From positions 1 through 15,966 of the forward strand of contig JAEWKH010000060.1 of assembly GCA_023386155.1 (NCBI GenBank): a stretch of 15,966 nt of DNA. Reading direction: 5' to 3'. The notes beneath the pieces are model-generated. The model made no database searches, was not told where the DNA came from, and worked only from the letters and a program-made list of their open reading frames with translations. This document shows, one piece after another, positions 7,474 to 13,968 of this stretch (within the stretch, counting starts at the first letter, position 1; each line of letters opens with the position of its first letter). The position numbers were made by a program, and so were the translations under genes. This DNA comes from Pseudomonadota bacterium (GTDB taxonomy: Bacteria; Pseudomonadota; Alphaproteobacteria; Rhizobiales; Beijerinckiaceae).

Positions 7474-7719
7474 ATGCCCAAGCCAGCCGCAGATGTGAGG
7501 GATCGGCGCCCGACCAATGTCACCCTCCCGGTCGAGCTTGTCGCTGAGGCGAAGGCCCTCGACATCAACATATCCCAGGCCTGCGAGATCGGGTTGGCCC
7601 GCTCGGTGGCCGAGGCCCGGAGGGCCCGCTGGCTTGACGAGAACAAGGCGGCGATCGAAGCCTATAACGGAATGGTCGAGCGCGACGGGTTGCCCCTGGA
7701 CGAGTTCCGGCAGTTCTAG
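7474..7719 (+). CDS. ccdA: CcdA-like type II antitoxin
   Basis: An 81-residue antitoxin of the CcdA family. The N-terminal part (RRPTNVTLPVELVAEAKALDINISQACEIGL) is the ribbon-helix-helix DNA-binding domain. The C-terminal part (ARWLDENKAAIEAYNGMVERDGLPLDEFR) is the region that in known CcdA wraps around and neutralises the toxin. GAAGG 7 bases before the ATG at 7474 marks the start; the earlier ATG at 7447 lies within the operator. The toxin gene follows, but only after a 114-base palindromic insert. The stop codon is TAG, and its last base opens the first palindrome. Confidence 0.88.
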   Translation: MPKPAADVRDRRPTNVTLPVELVAEAKALDINISQACEIGLARSVAEARRARWLDENKAAIEAYNGMVERDGLPLDEFRQF

Positions 7720-7767
7720 CGCATCGTGCGGAAAAGTGGATCCGGTTTTCCACTCTCAACGATGCGC
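7719..7767. repeat. Palindromic intergenic repeat unit 1 inside ccdAB
   Basis: Outer arms GCGCATCGT (7719-7727) and ACGATGCGC (7759-7767) pair perfectly over 9 bp. Inner arms AGTGGA (7735-7740) and TCCACT (7749-7754) add a second stem. The layout (GCGCAT...GGAAAAGTGGAT...GGTTTTCC...ATGCGC) resembles a palindromic repeat widespread between genes in Rhizobiales; this is recalled, not searched. Confidence 0.75.
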
Positions 7768-7780
7768 CAGCCAAGAGTTG

Positions 7781-7831
7781 GAGCATCGGATCAATCCCAA
7801 AAGTGCAAGTCCACTTTTGGGTCCGATGCTC
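7781..7831. repeat. Palindromic intergenic repeat unit 2 inside ccdAB
   Basis: Outer arms GAGCATCGGA (7781-7790) and TCCGATGCTC (7822-7831) pair perfectly over 10 bp, and inner arms CCCAAAAGTG (7796-7805) and CACTTTTGGG (7812-7821) over another 10 bp around a 6-base loop. It shares the GCATCG and AAAAGTG elements with unit 1, 13 bases away. It ends 2 bases before the ccdB ATG, so in mRNA it would form a very stable hairpin over the toxin's ribosome site. Confidence 0.8.
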
Positions 7832-7833
7832 TA

Positions 7834-8133
7834 ATGAGCCAGTTCGACGTTTACGCCGGCGTGGGCCGCTCCAGCCGGCTCGTGGTCGATCTGCAATCCG
7901 ACCTTCTGGAGCCAATGGCCACCCGCATGGTTGCGCCGCTCTTCCAGAAGGGCGAGACACCGGTCCTCACCGAGCTGACCCCGCAGATTCGTCTCGACGG
8001 GCGCGACTTTGTCGTGATGATCCCGCTGATGGCTTCCATTCCCGCTCGCGAATTGCAACGCCCCATTGGCTCCCTCGCGTCCGATCAGGATGCTATCAAG
8101 CGAGCGCTCGACGTTCTGTTCCTTGGCTTCTGA
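7834..8133 (+). CDS. ccdB: CcdB-like toxin (DNA gyrase poison family)
   Basis: A 99-residue CcdB-family toxin; the F-plasmid protein poisons DNA gyrase at GyrA. Family features are the start SQFDVYAGVGRSSRLVVDLQSDLL, the central RMVAPL, LTPQIRLDGRDFVVMIPLMASIPARELQRPIGSL, and the C-terminal helix AIKRALDVLFLGF. The end LGF replaces the WGI end of F-plasmid CcdB, where those residues are needed for gyrase poisoning, so potency is uncertain. The frame is open upstream through the palindromes, but homology begins at the ATG 7834. No normal ribosome site can be seen, because repeat unit 2 occupies the position. Length is normal for the family and the frame is intact. Confidence 0.88.
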   Translation: MSQFDVYAGVGRSSRLVVDLQSDLLEPMATRMVAPLFQKGETPVLTELTPQIRLDGRDFVVMIPLMASIPARELQRPIGSLASDQDAIKRALDVLFLGF

Positions 8134-8197
8134 GCAGGCTGCGGAGTATCGTCGGCTTCCCACGAAATCCGAGGCGCTGAAAATTTTTAAGGCCGCA

Positions 8198-8224
8198 TGT
8201 CACATCCGGCGTTCCGGTCTCGTC
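8198..8224 (+). promoter_or_regulatory. ECF41-type promoter, TGTCACA-N16-CGTC
   Basis: TGTCACA at 8198-8204 and CGTC at 8221-8224 are exactly 16 bases apart, matching the published consensus for group ECF41 sigma factors. The transcript would begin near 8230, about 30 bases before the decarboxylase-family gene, whose operon encodes an ECF41 sigma factor. This implies autoregulation. Confidence 0.85.
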
Positions 8225-8262
8225 TTAGCATCGTCAGCAACACGACAATGAGGACCAAGACG

Positions 8263-8724
8263 ATGAAAGCCCGGTTGATTCCCTTCGAAGTCGCTCCCGG
8301 CGCCCTGAAGCCGATGATCGAGCTGGAAAAGACCCTGAAGAACAGCGGCCTGGAGCACAGCCTGCTCGAGCTGGTGAAGATCCGCGCCTCCCAGATCAAC
8401 GGCTGCGCCTATTGCATCCACATGCACACCAAGGATGCGCGCGCCAACGGCGAGACCGAGGAGCGGATTTATCTCCTCGACGCCTGGCGCGAATCGCCGC
8501 TCTACAGCGACCGGGAGCGGGCCGCGCTCGCCTGGACCGAGGCCCTGACCCTGATCGCCGAGACCCATGCGCCCGATGAGGATTATGCGGAGCTCAAGCA
8601 GCACTTCACGCCCGCCGAGCAGGTCAACCTGACGCTCATGATCGGCGCCATCAACGCCTGGAACCGGCTTGCCATCGGCTTCCGGTCCATCCATCCGGTC
8701 GAGGCAGGCCGTGCGGCCGCCTGA
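8263..8724 (+). CDS. Carboxymuconolactone decarboxylase / AhpD-like family protein
   Basis: A 153-residue all-helical protein of the carboxymuconolactone decarboxylase family, in the AhpD-like alkylhydroperoxidase group. The redox motif is CAYC with a following histidine (Cys48, Cys51, His55), and an upstream glutamate (ELVKIRASQINGC) completes the EX-type AhpD pattern. Such proteins reduce peroxides or act as thiol-linked redox proteins, often as trimers or hexamers. In-frame ATGs exist at 8197 (inside the promoter), 8248 (no ribosome site) and 8263 (AGGA 8 bases before it); the last is chosen. Its 3' end overlaps the ECF41 sigma gene by 14 bases. This pairing is a known hallmark of ECF41 loci. 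Confidence 0.93.
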   Translation: MKARLIPFEVAPGALKPMIELEKTLKNSGLEHSLLELVKIRASQINGCAYCIHMHTKDARANGETEERIYLLDAWRESPLYSDRERAALAWTEALTLIAETHAPDEDYAELKQHFTPAEQVNLTLMIGAINAWNRLAIGFRSIHPVEAGRAAA

Positions 8725-9589
8725 GGGTGACGCAGCGGACCAGTTCCAGCCCCTCAGGCCGGGGCTGGTCCGCCTCGCCTACCGCATGCTCGGCTCCATC
8801 GCGGAGGCCGAGGACGTGGTGCAGGAGGCCTATATCCGCTGGCATCAGACGGACCGCTCCACCGTGCGCGAGCCGGGCGCCTTCCTGTCCAAGACCGTCA
8901 CGCGCCTGTGCCTCGACATCCTCAAATCGGCGCGGGTCAGGCGCGAGACCTATATCGGGCCCTGGCTGCCCGAGCCGGTTCTGGACACGAGCGGGGAGGA
9001 GGAGATGAGCGAGGATCTGTCGCTCACCCTGATGATGGCCCTGGAGCGGCTCTCGCCCCTGGAGCGCGCGGCCTTTCTCCTGCACGACGTGTTCGGGCTC
9101 GGCTTCGACGATATCGCCGCGACCCTCGACCGCGATCCCGCCGCCTGCCGCCAGCTCGCCGCCCGCGCGAGGAAGAACGTGCGCGGGGAAAGGCCGCGCT
9201 ATGCCATCGACCGGGAGGAGGGCGAGCGGATGACCGATGCGTTCTTCGCCGCCTCGCGCAGCGGCGACCTGACGGCCCTGCGCAATCTGCTGGCGGAGAA
9301 CGTCGTCGCCTATACGGATGGCGGCGGCATCCGCAACGCGGCTCTCAACCCGCTCTTCGGCCTCCGCCGCGTCGCCGGCCTGTTCACGGGCGTGGCGCGC
9401 AAGGCCGGACGCCAGCTGCCCCCGGTCCTCTACAAGGGGCTGATCAACGGGCTGCCCGGCTTCGTCACCCTCGAACAGGACGGCATGGTGCAGACCACGA
9501 CCATCGACATCGAGGACGGCCGCATCGTCGGAATCTATATCGTCCGGAATCCCGAAAAGCTCCGGCACCTGTCCGTGCTGGTGAATTGA
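8711..9589 (+). CDS. ECF41-family RNA polymerase sigma factor with fused SnoaL-like domain
   Basis: A 292-residue sigma factor of group ECF41 (SigJ-like). The sigma2 region is at about residues 14-80 (LAYRMLGSIAEAEDVVQEAYIRWH) and sigma4 at about 100-160 (LERLSPLERAAFLLHDVFGLGFDDIAATL, RQLAARARKNV). The C-terminal SnoaL/NTF2-like domain covers about 170-292. All three group signatures are present: WLPEP (85-89) in the linker, DGGG (203-206) and NPEKL (280-284, usually NPDKL). In this group the fused domain replaces an anti-sigma factor and adjusts promoter binding. The GTG at 8711 has GAGG 6 bases upstream and overlaps the preceding gene, implying translational coupling. The cognate promoter motif is at 8198-8224. 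The inducing signal is unknown. Confidence 0.94.
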   Translation: MRPPEGDAADQFQPLRPGLVRLAYRMLGSIAEAEDVVQEAYIRWHQTDRSTVREPGAFLSKTVTRLCLDILKSARVRRETYIGPWLPEPVLDTSGEEEMSEDLSLTLMMALERLSPLERAAFLLHDVFGLGFDDIAATLDRDPAACRQLAARARKNVRGERPRYAIDREEGERMTDAFFAASRSGDLTALRNLLAENVVAYTDGGGIRNAALNPLFGLRRVAGLFTGVARKAGRQLPPVLYKGLINGLPGFVTLEQDGMVQTTTIDIEDGRIVGIYIVRNPEKLRHLSVLVN

Positions 9590-9622
9590 GAGCCGCAGGG
9601 ATAACCGCAGGCTCCTCTTCTT

Positions 9623-9652
9623 CGGCTCGCCGCATTTTTTGACGGCGAACCG
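9623..9652. terminator. Hairpin downstream of the ECF41 operon, weak terminator candidate
   Basis: CGGCTCGCCG (9623-9632) and CGGCGAACCG (9643-9652) form a 10-bp stem with one mismatch. The T-run lies in the 10-base loop instead of after the stem, so it is not a standard intrinsic terminator. It sits in the 113-base gap before cfa. Confidence 0.3.
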
Positions 9653-9702
9653 TAGCCACTACGCCGGAAAATGCTCTAGGCTGCCCGCAAACGGGAGGGC
9701 TC

Positions 9703-11034
9703 ATGGCGGGGGCGGGCGAGACGGCACGGCTCGGGATGTTCCGGGATCTTCTGGGCGATGCGCATCGCGCGCTCGACCTCCAGTTCGGCTTCGAGTTGTG
9801 GGACGGCTCGACGATTCCGTCGGACCTGCCGTCCTATGCCATGCGGCTCGTCATCCGGCGCGAGAGCGTGATCGCCGCCCTCCTGCGCCGCCCCACCCTG
9901 GACACGGCCCTCAACGCCTATGTGGCGGGGCTCATCGAGCTCAGGAACGGCACCATCTTCGATCTCGCCTCCCAGCGCCCGCACAAGGCCGGCAGGCGGC
10001 TGAGGAGCTTGAGCAAGCTGAAGGCGCTGAAGACCGCCTATCATTTCCTGCGCGCTCCCGCCGACATGCCGCGGCCCCTCGCCCGGGTCGAGGAGAAGGC
10101 GGATGCCCGGGACGGCCAGCTCCGGACCAACAAGCGGAACGTCGCCTACCATTACGACGTGTCGAACGAGTTCTATCAGCTCTTCCTTGACCCGGAGATG
10201 GTCTATACCTGCGCGTACTTCCAGCCCGACTGGCACGACGACCTCGCCCGCGCGCAGCGGGACAAGCTCGACATGATCTGCCGCAAGCTGCGGCTCAAAC
10301 CGGGCGAGCGCCTGCTCGACATCGGCTGCGGCTGGGGCGCCCTCATCTGCCACGCGGCGCAGCATTACGGGGTCAAGGCCACGGGCGTGACGCTCGCCGA
10401 GGAACAGGCGGCCCTGGCGCGGGAGAAGGTGCAGCGGCTCGGCCTCCAGGACAGGGTCGAGGTGCTGGTGAAGGATTTCACCCAGATGGAGGGAGAGTTC
10501 GACAAGATCTCCTCCATCGGCATGTTCGAGCATGTGGGGATCAGGAACCACCCGGCCTATTTCGGCGCCGTGCATCGCCTGCTGCGCCCGCGCGGGCTCT
10601 ACCTGCACCACACCATCGCCAGGCGCGCGAAGCGCAGCGACAGGGCGTTCCGGAAGCTGAAGCCGGAATACAGGGCGCTCACCCGCTACATCTTTCCCGG
10701 CGGCGAACTCGACCACCTGGGCATGTCGGTCGCCAATCTCGAGCGCCACGGCTTCGAGGTGCACGACGTGGAGGCCTGGCGCGAGCATTACCAGCGCACC
10801 ACGCGGCTCTGGTGGGAAAGCCTCAACGCCCGCCGGAAGGAAGCCGAGGCCCTCGTCGGGCCGGCGAAGACCCGCATGTGGCTGCTCTATCTCGCCGGCT
10901 GCTCCCTGGCCTTCGAGCGCGCCGCCGTGGGCGTCAACCAGACCCTCGCGTCCAAGCGCACCCGCGGCCCGTCGGGCCTGCCGCCGTCGCGGGCGGATCT
11001 TTATCCTTCGTCTGGAACGAGCCAGCCGCGATAG
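9703..11034 (+). CDS. cfa: Cyclopropane-fatty-acyl-phospholipid synthase
   Basis: A 443-residue CFA synthase family enzyme, which transfers a methylene from SAM to the double bond of membrane phospholipid acyl chains. Visible elements are the N-terminal lipid-binding domain (to about residue 130), VAYHYDVSNEFY (148-159), the VYTCAYF active-site cysteine region around 167-173, LDIGCGWGAL (SAM site, 205-214), and FDKISSIGMFEHVG with catalytic-type residues. The C-terminal LWWESLNARRKEA is also typical. GGAGGG lies just before the ATG at 9703. The last 11 codons overlap the 3' end of the gene on the opposite strand. Its closeness to the ECF41 operon suggests a stress role, but no ECF41 motif is seen in the 113 bases upstream. 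Confidence 0.93.
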   Translation: MAGAGETARLGMFRDLLGDAHRALDLQFGFELWDGSTIPSDLPSYAMRLVIRRESVIAALLRRPTLDTALNAYVAGLIELRNGTIFDLASQRPHKAGRRLRSLSKLKALKTAYHFLRAPADMPRPLARVEEKADARDGQLRTNKRNVAYHYDVSNEFYQLFLDPEMVYTCAYFQPDWHDDLARAQRDKLDMICRKLRLKPGERLLDIGCGWGALICHAAQHYGVKATGVTLAEEQAALAREKVQRLGLQDRVEVLVKDFTQMEGEFDKISSIGMFEHVGIRNHPAYFGAVHRLLRPRGLYLHHTIARRAKRSDRAFRKLKPEYRALTRYIFPGGELDHLGMSVANLERHGFEVHDVEAWREHYQRTTRLWWESLNARRKEAEALVGPAKTRMWLLYLAGCSLAFERAAVGVNQTLASKRTRGPSGLPPSRADLYPSSGTSQPR

Positions 11035-12659
11035 CGCACGAGCCGTCCGATGAGGGGTAGCGCAATCGCCACGTCGAAGCAGTAGCGGCCTTGCTGGTCG
11101 ACGAAGGCCCTTGCAGGCGTCTGCGGCGCGAGAAACATGGGCAGCCGCAGGGGACCGATGTGCCAGCCCGCGATGCTCAGCGCGTAGCCGGTCTCATCCG
11201 GGGTCATTTCCAACTCGAAGTCGAAGAGGCCGAAGCGCTCGCAAACGCGCCGGGGCGCCGGGCCTGGTCTGAGCGTGCTGCGAAAGGTCGAGAGCCCAAA
11301 GCGGCGAACCCAGATTTCCTTGTCGTTCTGTCGCTTCAGCAGGACGTCGGCGCTGATGTTCTGCGCGCCTGCAGGCAATCCGAACAGTTTTGCAATGATC
11401 CTGGCGAGACCATTTCCGGCGCCGTCGATGGTGGCGCGACCTGTCAGATGAAGGTTGGCGCCCGTGTGGATCTGGCGCACGAGCGGCGGAAGGCGTGCGA
11501 TGTCGGGCCCAAGAACCTTCTCGAAAAGATTGTCACCCTGAGGCCAGCACAAGCTCCGCCGCGTCGTGATCCGGAAGCGGCTGAACTCACTTTCGATGCT
11601 ATCGAGAGACAGGAGGCTGCTCGCGATCCTTGCGCCCCTTGCTGTGATGCGGCCATCGAGCAAGCCCTGGATCAGCGCGAGCGCCGGCAGGGTGGGAATG
11701 TTCGGCCCATCGCCTGCCTCTGCCACGAGAGACCAGACCGCCCGGATGGGGCGCCCCTCCCGATCCCGGCCCGAAGCCTCCACGCTCATGCCGCCGCGAT
11801 CCGAGCCGAAGGGCTCGAACCAGGAGGCGACGGTTTGCAGGATGGGTGCGAAGGGACGAAGGGAGCGGATGAGCCGCAAGCGAACCGGCCATGCGAGCAG
11901 CCACAGTCCGAGATGCAGGATCGAGAGCTCGAGACCGGCGCGAAAGCGCACGTTGCGGGCCGAGGGATAGTGAGCGGGCAGAAGATCGAGATCCGGCGTC
12001 TCGCACAAGGAGAGCCATCGCCGCCCGAGGCCTGGCAGCTCCCGTCGGATCAATTCGCCCCAGCCGGGGCGTGTGGTCCAGCGTCCATTCAGCCGGACGC
12101 GCACGGGCTGTCCGGCATAGGCCAGAATGGCCTCGACCACCGACAGGCCGCGCGGCGCGCGGTTGCCCGGCGAGATGGCCACCGCGATGTCATCGACCTG
12201 CTGCCATCCTTCCGTCAGGGCCGCCAGTGCCGCACCGGAGAGGGCGGGGGTCGAGCTTGCGCCTGTCGCCGCGAGAACATGGGCCTCGCGAGCGGCGGCG
12301 TCGAGAACCGTGAAGCCCGCCACGAAATCGCGGGCGTCCGCGAGATCCACGTAATGGCAGCCCGCGGCAATGGCAGCGCGCGCCAGATGAGGTTCTTCGC
12401 CTTGAAACGGCCCTGCCGCATCGACCACGCAGAAGGGCTTTGTCGCGCGAAGCGGTTCGAATGCTGCCTGCCTGTCGATGGTGATCGGCTCGATGCGCCG
12501 ATCGCCAAAGCGGGCCTGGAGGCTCCGGAACCAATCGGCATGGCGTTGCGGATTGCGTCCGCCCACGAGCACGCTCGCCTCCGTGGTGGCGAGCAGACCC
12601 TCGACCAGCCTCTGCCCGAAGGCGCCGGTGCCGCCGACGACGAGAATGCGCGCCTTCAT
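11001..12659 (-). CDS. Saccharopine dehydrogenase-like NAD(P)-binding protein with C-terminal DUF4166
   Basis: A 552-residue two-domain protein. Residues 1 to about 290 form a saccharopine-dehydrogenase-like Rossmann domain, with ILVVGGTGAFGQRLVEGLL at 5-23, VVDAAGPFQGEEPHLARAAI at 78-97 and CHYVDLAD. A hydrophobic patch at 248-265 (LHLGLWLLAWPV) is typical of this branch. Residues from about 380 to 550 match DUF4166, with GRATIDGAGNGLARIIAKLFGLP and the end FDVAIALPLIGRLVRYRGWLVP. It is not the lysine-pathway enzyme; no substrate is known for this fusion. The start overlaps the DCC gene stop in ATGA, which implies coupling. Confidence 0.88.
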   Translation of the reverse strand: MKARILVVGGTGAFGQRLVEGLLATTEASVLVGGRNPQRHADWFRSLQARFGDRRIEPITIDRQAAFEPLRATKPFCVVDAAGPFQGEEPHLARAAIAAGCHYVDLADARDFVAGFTVLDAAAREAHVLAATGASSTPALSGAALAALTEGWQQVDDIAVAISPGNRAPRGLSVVEAILAYAGQPVRVRLNGRWTTRPGWGELIRRELPGLGRRWLSLCETPDLDLLPAHYPSARNVRFRAGLELSILHLGLWLLAWPVRLRLIRSLRPFAPILQTVASWFEPFGSDRGGMSVEASGRDREGRPIRAVWSLVAEAGDGPNIPTLPALALIQGLLDGRITARGARIASSLLSLDSIESEFSRFRITTRRSLCWPQGDNLFEKVLGPDIARLPPLVRQIHTGANLHLTGRATIDGAGNGLARIIAKLFGLPAGAQNISADVLLKRQNDKEIWVRRFGLSTFRSTLRPGPAPRRVCERFGLFDFELEMTPDETGYALSIAGWHIGPLRLPMFLAPQTPARAFVDQQGRYCFDVAIALPLIGRLVRYRGWLVPDEG

Positions 12660-13120
12660 GGTTCACCCGTCAGGCCGGTATCATCGAGGCAGCGCGCCCG
12701 AATCTCCGGCGCGGGCCGCAGGCAGGCCTCGTCACGGCCGAACCAGGCATAGCGATTGCGCGCCACCCGATCGTAAACCAGATTGCGCGCACCTCTCGGG
12801 ATGAGACGGAGAATGCGTGTCCACGACAGGCCGCGCAGGTGGCGGGCGACCACCAGGGCTGCGTCGGACTTGAAATAGGCGATGCCGTCAACGATGGCGA
12901 CATTGGTTTGCGGCTCGTCCGGGTCGATGCCGAAGCTTTCGGCGAGTTGCCTTCCCTGGGACGATTGCATGCGCAGGAAGAGGAAGGATTCATCGCGTCT
13001 GATCACGAGCCGCGCCCAGGACGTACAGAAGACGCACACGCCATCGATGAGAATCAGGCGATCCGGCCAGCCGGGGGCTGGCAGAGGCGTCCAGGATGCG
13101 CGCGAGCAACAGAGTTTCAT
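12656..13120 (-). CDS. DCC-family (DUF393) thiol-disulfide oxidoreductase
   Basis: A 154-residue protein of the DCC/DUF393 family, predicted thioredoxin-like thiol-disulfide oxidoreductases named for the DxxCxxC motif. Here the motif is IDGVCVFC (Cys29, Cys32), followed by VIRRD, FLRMQSSQGRQL, VDGIAYFKSDAALVVARHL and LVYDRVARNRYAWFGR, all in family order. Two further cysteines (4 and 5) lie in a variable N-terminal tail. No signal peptide or membrane segment is obvious. AGGAG is only 2 bases from the ATG at 13120, so a slightly later start is not excluded. Its stop overlaps the start of the saccharopine-dehydrogenase-like gene by four bases. Confidence 0.88.
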   Translation of the reverse strand: MKLCCSRASWTPLPAPGWPDRLILIDGVCVFCTSWARLVIRRDESFLFLRMQSSQGRQLAESFGIDPDEPQTNVAIVDGIAYFKSDAALVVARHLRGLSWTRILRLIPRGARNLVYDRVARNRYAWFGRDEACLRPAPEIRARCLDDTGLTGEP

Positions 13121-13131
13121 TGCTCCTGTGT

Positions 13132-13159
13132 AGCCTAATCCGAAACGGATGATAAGGCT
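13132..13159. terminator. Hairpin between the L,D-transpeptidase and DCC genes
   Basis: Outer arms AGCCT (13132-13136) and AGGCT (13155-13159) and inner arms ATCCG (13138-13142) and CGGAT (13146-13150) form a two-part stem with a 3-base loop. There is no T-run. It could weaken read-through from the transpeptidase gene or be part of the DCC leader. Confidence 0.25.
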
Positions 13160-13175
13160 GCGGCCATGAAGCGCC

Positions 13176-13679
13176 CTACGGCACCACCACCACCCGCGTG
13201 CCCACGCTCACCTGGTCGTAGAGATGGACGATGTCCTCGTTGAGCATGCGGATGCAGCCGTAGGACGCGTAGGTGCCGATGGAGCCCGGGCGGTTGGTGC
13301 CGTGGATGGCGTATTCGTCCAAGTCGAGGGTGAGCGCCCGCGCGCCCATGGGGTTGTTCGGCGCGCCGCCGGGGATCACGTCGGGCAGGCGGGGATTGTC
13401 GCGCTTGACCTCCGCGGGCGGCGCCCAGGCGGGGCGGACATACTTGCCGTCGATCCGCGCCTCGCCGAACCATTGCTTGCCGGGCTTGCCCACCGCCACG
13501 CGGTAGCGCAGCGCCGTGCCGTCGCCGCGCACGTAGTAGAGCCGGCGCTCAGCCGTTTTGATCACGACGGTTCCCGGCGAGACACGCTCCCCGAAGGGCA
13601 CGACCTCGCGGGCGGACGTGCCCGTGCTTGCGACGATGCCGATGACGGCCGCGATGGCGAAGGCGGCGCGGGTGCACAT
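13176..13679 (-). CDS. L,D-transpeptidase (YkuD domain), secreted
   Basis: A 167-residue exported L,D-transpeptidase, which makes 3-3 peptidoglycan cross-links or attaches proteins to peptidoglycan in the periplasm. A signal peptide is evident at 1-23 (hydrophobic stretch, then STGTSA). The YkuD domain starts near residue 36 (GTVVIKTAERRLYYV). The catalytic pattern is IHGTNRPGSIG (His126) followed by SYGCIRM (Cys142, Arg144), with Tyr140 in place of the commoner His before GC. RDNPRLPDVIPGG and NPMGARAL are typical of alphaproteobacterial members. AAGGG lies 8 bases before the ATG. This is one of the small single-domain paralogues that abound in Rhizobiales, which use L,D cross-links heavily. 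Confidence 0.95.
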   Translation of the reverse strand: MCTRAAFAIAAVIGIVASTGTSAREVVPFGERVSPGTVVIKTAERRLYYVRGDGTALRYRVAVGKPGKQWFGEARIDGKYVRPAWAPPAEVKRDNPRLPDVIPGGAPNNPMGARALTLDLDEYAIHGTNRPGSIGTYASYGCIRMLNEDIVHLYDQVSVGTRVVVVP

Positions 13680-13810
13680 GTCTCGAACCCTTCAGCGGAA
13701 ATAGTGAGGGTGAGACGCGGAAGGAAAGGCTACGGTTCCGCGGCGCGCGCAAGCGTCCTCCCGGACGGCGGAGTCGACCGGGGATCGTTTGCAGAATTGA
13801 GCGCGCTCTC

Positions 13811-13829
13811 CCTCCCCGCAAGGGGGAGG
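13811..13829. repeat. GC-rich palindromic repeat, copy 1
   Basis: CCTCCCC and GGGGAGG pair over 7 bp around GCAAG. The identical 19 bases recur at 13987-14005. It is followed by a G-rich run (13831-13848). Confidence 0.7.
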
Positions 13830-13883
13830 CAGGGGTGGGGGGTGGGGTGACTGGGTGAGACCTAAAATCAGCCAAGCGCTTCT

Positions 13884-13918
13884 CCCTCTCCCGGCTGGGA
13901 GAGGGGGCCGTAGCGGCC
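13884..13918. repeat. Two adjacent hairpins in the acs-ldt spacer
   Basis: CCCTCTCCC (13884-13892) and GGGAGAGGG (13897-13905) form a perfect 9-bp stem with a GGCT loop. Directly after it, GGCCG (13906-13910) and CGGCC (13914-13918) form a second stem around TAG. The first is close in form to the 13811 and 13987 repeats. Confidence 0.65.
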
Positions 13919-13968
13919 GTGCGCAGTCTGAACGAGAGGCACTGCTCCGACTTTGCGACCCCCACCCC

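Noticed and set aside
7719..7831. CRISPR array or small RNA gene in the ccdA-ccdB gap
   Set aside because: There are only two related but non-identical palindromes, no regular spacers and no promoter of its own.
8197..8262. Upstream in-frame starts of the decarboxylase-family gene
   Set aside because: The ATG at 8197 lies inside the ECF41 promoter and upstream of the predicted transcript; the one at 8248 lacks a ribosome site.
11091..12752. 553-codon open frame on the plus strand
   Set aside because: It is a shadow of the saccharopine-dehydrogenase/DUF4166 gene; it has no domain and is Arg/Ala/Gln-rich.
13224..13850. 208-codon plus-strand open frame
   Set aside because: It is antisense to the L,D-transpeptidase gene, whose catalytic motif and signal peptide are clear.
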